A stretch of 64,000 nt of DNA from Rhizobium sp. BK376 (GTDB taxonomy: Bacteria > Pseudomonadota > Alphaproteobacteria > Rhizobiales > Rhizobiaceae): contig NZ_SLZG01000003.1 of the NCBI RefSeq assembly GCF_004341625.1, positions 433,045 through 497,044 of the forward strand, in the 5' to 3' direction. The translations under genes and the position numbers were made by a program. A model generated the notes under the pieces. It ran no database searches. It was not told the DNA's origin and was given only the letters and a program-made list of their open reading frames with translations. Shown here piece by piece: positions 63,312 through 64,000 of this stretch (its first letter is position 1; each line of letters opens with the position of its first letter).

Positions 63312-64000
63312 TTCGATTTCTTATCCTGCTTCTCGTCATGATGGCGATACCGGAACTGGCGGTGGCTCAGCAGTCGCCGGCGGATTTGCTGAACCTGCCT
63401 GTCAACGGTTCGGCGGCGTCCTGGATCATTCGTACGTTCGGCCTGCTGACGGTTCTTTCCGTCGCGCCCGGCATCCTGATGATGGTGACCAGCTTCACGC
63501 GATTCATCATCGCATTCTCCATCCTGCGCACCGGCATGGGCCTGTCGACGACGCCGTCCAACATGATCCTGCTCAGCCTGGCATTGTTCATGACCTTCTA
63601 TGTCATGGCGCCGACTTTCGATCAGGCCTGGAAGGACGGCGCCCAGCCGCTGATTGCCAATCAGATAATCGAAACGGAGGCGGTGCAGCGCATCGCCGAA
63701 CCCTTCCGCACGTTCATGTCGAACAACACGCGTGACAAGGATCTGAAACTCTTCGTCGATCTGGCACAGGAACGCGGGCAGGCGACCACGGATGGCAACA
63801 AGATCGACTACCGGGTCCTCATCCCCGCTTTCATGATCTCGGAAATCCGCCGCGGCTTCGAAATCGGCTTCCTCGTGGTGCTGCCCTTCCTGGTAATCGA
63901 CCTCATCGTCTCCACCATCGTCATGGCCATGGGCATGATGATGCTGCCGCCGACTTCGATCTCTCTTCCCTTCAAGATCCTTTTCTTCGTCCTGATTGAC
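63308..64000 (+). CDS. fliP: FliP flagellar export gate protein (3' partial)
   Basis: Runs off the right edge after 231 codons; family members are about 245, so only the C-terminal end is missing. Signal-like start MIRFLILLLVMMAIPELAVA, then FGLLTVLSVAPGILMMVTSFTRFIIAFSILRTGMG and TPSNMILLSLALFMTFYVMAP, diagnostic of FliP. The C-terminal part has AFMISEIRRGFEIGFLVVLPFLVIDLIVSTIVMAMGMMMLPP. Core of the export pore with FliQ and FliR. Confidence 0.95.
   Translation, partial: MIRFLILLLVMMAIPELAVAQQSPADLLNLPVNGSAASWIIRTFGLLTVLSVAPGILMMVTSFTRFIIAFSILRTGMGLSTTPSNMILLSLALFMTFYVMAPTFDQAWKDGAQPLIANQIIETEAVQRIAEPFRTFMSNNTRDKDLKLFVDLAQERGQATTDGNKIDYRVLIPAFMISEIRRGFEIGFLVVLPFLVIDLIVSTIVMAMGMMMLPPTSISLPFKILFFVLID

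Overview
The window reads as chromosomal DNA of a Rhizobiales bacterium, most likely Rhizobium (R. etli / R. leguminosarum / R. tropici group). I base this on GC-rich coding with strong third-position bias and on the right half, which carries the rhizobial gene order icpA-cheS-cheY1-cheA-cheW-cheR-cheB-cheY2-cheD-cheT-fliF-visN-visR and then the flagellar genes up to fliP. VisN/VisR, CheS, CheT and MotE are rhizobial signatures. I see no rRNA, tRNA, CRISPR array, prophage or complete insertion sequence.

Left part (1-13.9 kb): ordinary chromosomal genes. These are a 5'-truncated CHASE4-GGDEF diguanylate cyclase, a GNAT acetyltransferase, a SnoaL-like protein, an ACS-type MFS transporter, a large hybrid sensor kinase with a sodium/solute-symporter-like N-terminus, the mechanosensitive channel MscL, a class I/II aminotransferase, a GalE-type epimerase and a membrane GGDEF-EAL protein.

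Accessory metabolic part (13-29.8 kb): a LysR regulator diverges from a branched-chain-type ABC importer (binding protein, two ATPases, two permeases). The importer is followed on the same strand by a GMC alcohol dehydrogenase, a 3-hydroxyisobutyryl-CoA hydrolase-like protein and 3-hydroxyisobutyrate dehydrogenase. This looks like an uptake and catabolism locus for a branched-chain or hydroxy-acid compound. Between livF and livH lies a palindrome-rich repeat element. Then come three very small membrane-protein genes, a solitary phnM, a divergent HxlR/Old-Yellow-Enzyme pair, a UvrD-type helicase and an SMP-30-type hydrolase.

Membrane part (29.8-36.6 kb, minus strand): fused SecDF, a small membrane protein, a YbaL-type cation/proton antiporter, a family-39-like glycosyltransferase and a 36-residue membrane peptide gene.

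Motility part (37-64 kb): the che operon encodes a soluble globin-coupled receptor (IcpA), the kinase complex CheA/CheW with the phosphate-sink factors CheS, CheY1 and CheT, the motor regulator CheY2, and the adaptation enzymes CheR, CheB and CheD. fliF follows and ends in a strong terminator. visN-visR encode the LuxR-type master regulator. On the minus strand lie motA-fliM-fliN-fliG and flhB plus an unknown protein. On the plus strand, diverging from motA, are flgF-fliI-unknown and flgB-flgC-fliE-flgG-flgA-flgI-motE-flgH-fliL-fliP, with fliP cut by the window end.

The most interesting unexplained signals are: a three-copy 17-bp tandem repeat between motA and flgF; repeated short motifs upstream of fliF and visN; an FG-repeat N-terminus on FliN; a globin domain in IcpA that seems to lack the proximal histidine; two uncharacterised flagellar-locus proteins; a trio of tiny membrane proteins at 22.7-23.2 kb; and the importer/GMC/hydroxyisobutyrate locus.
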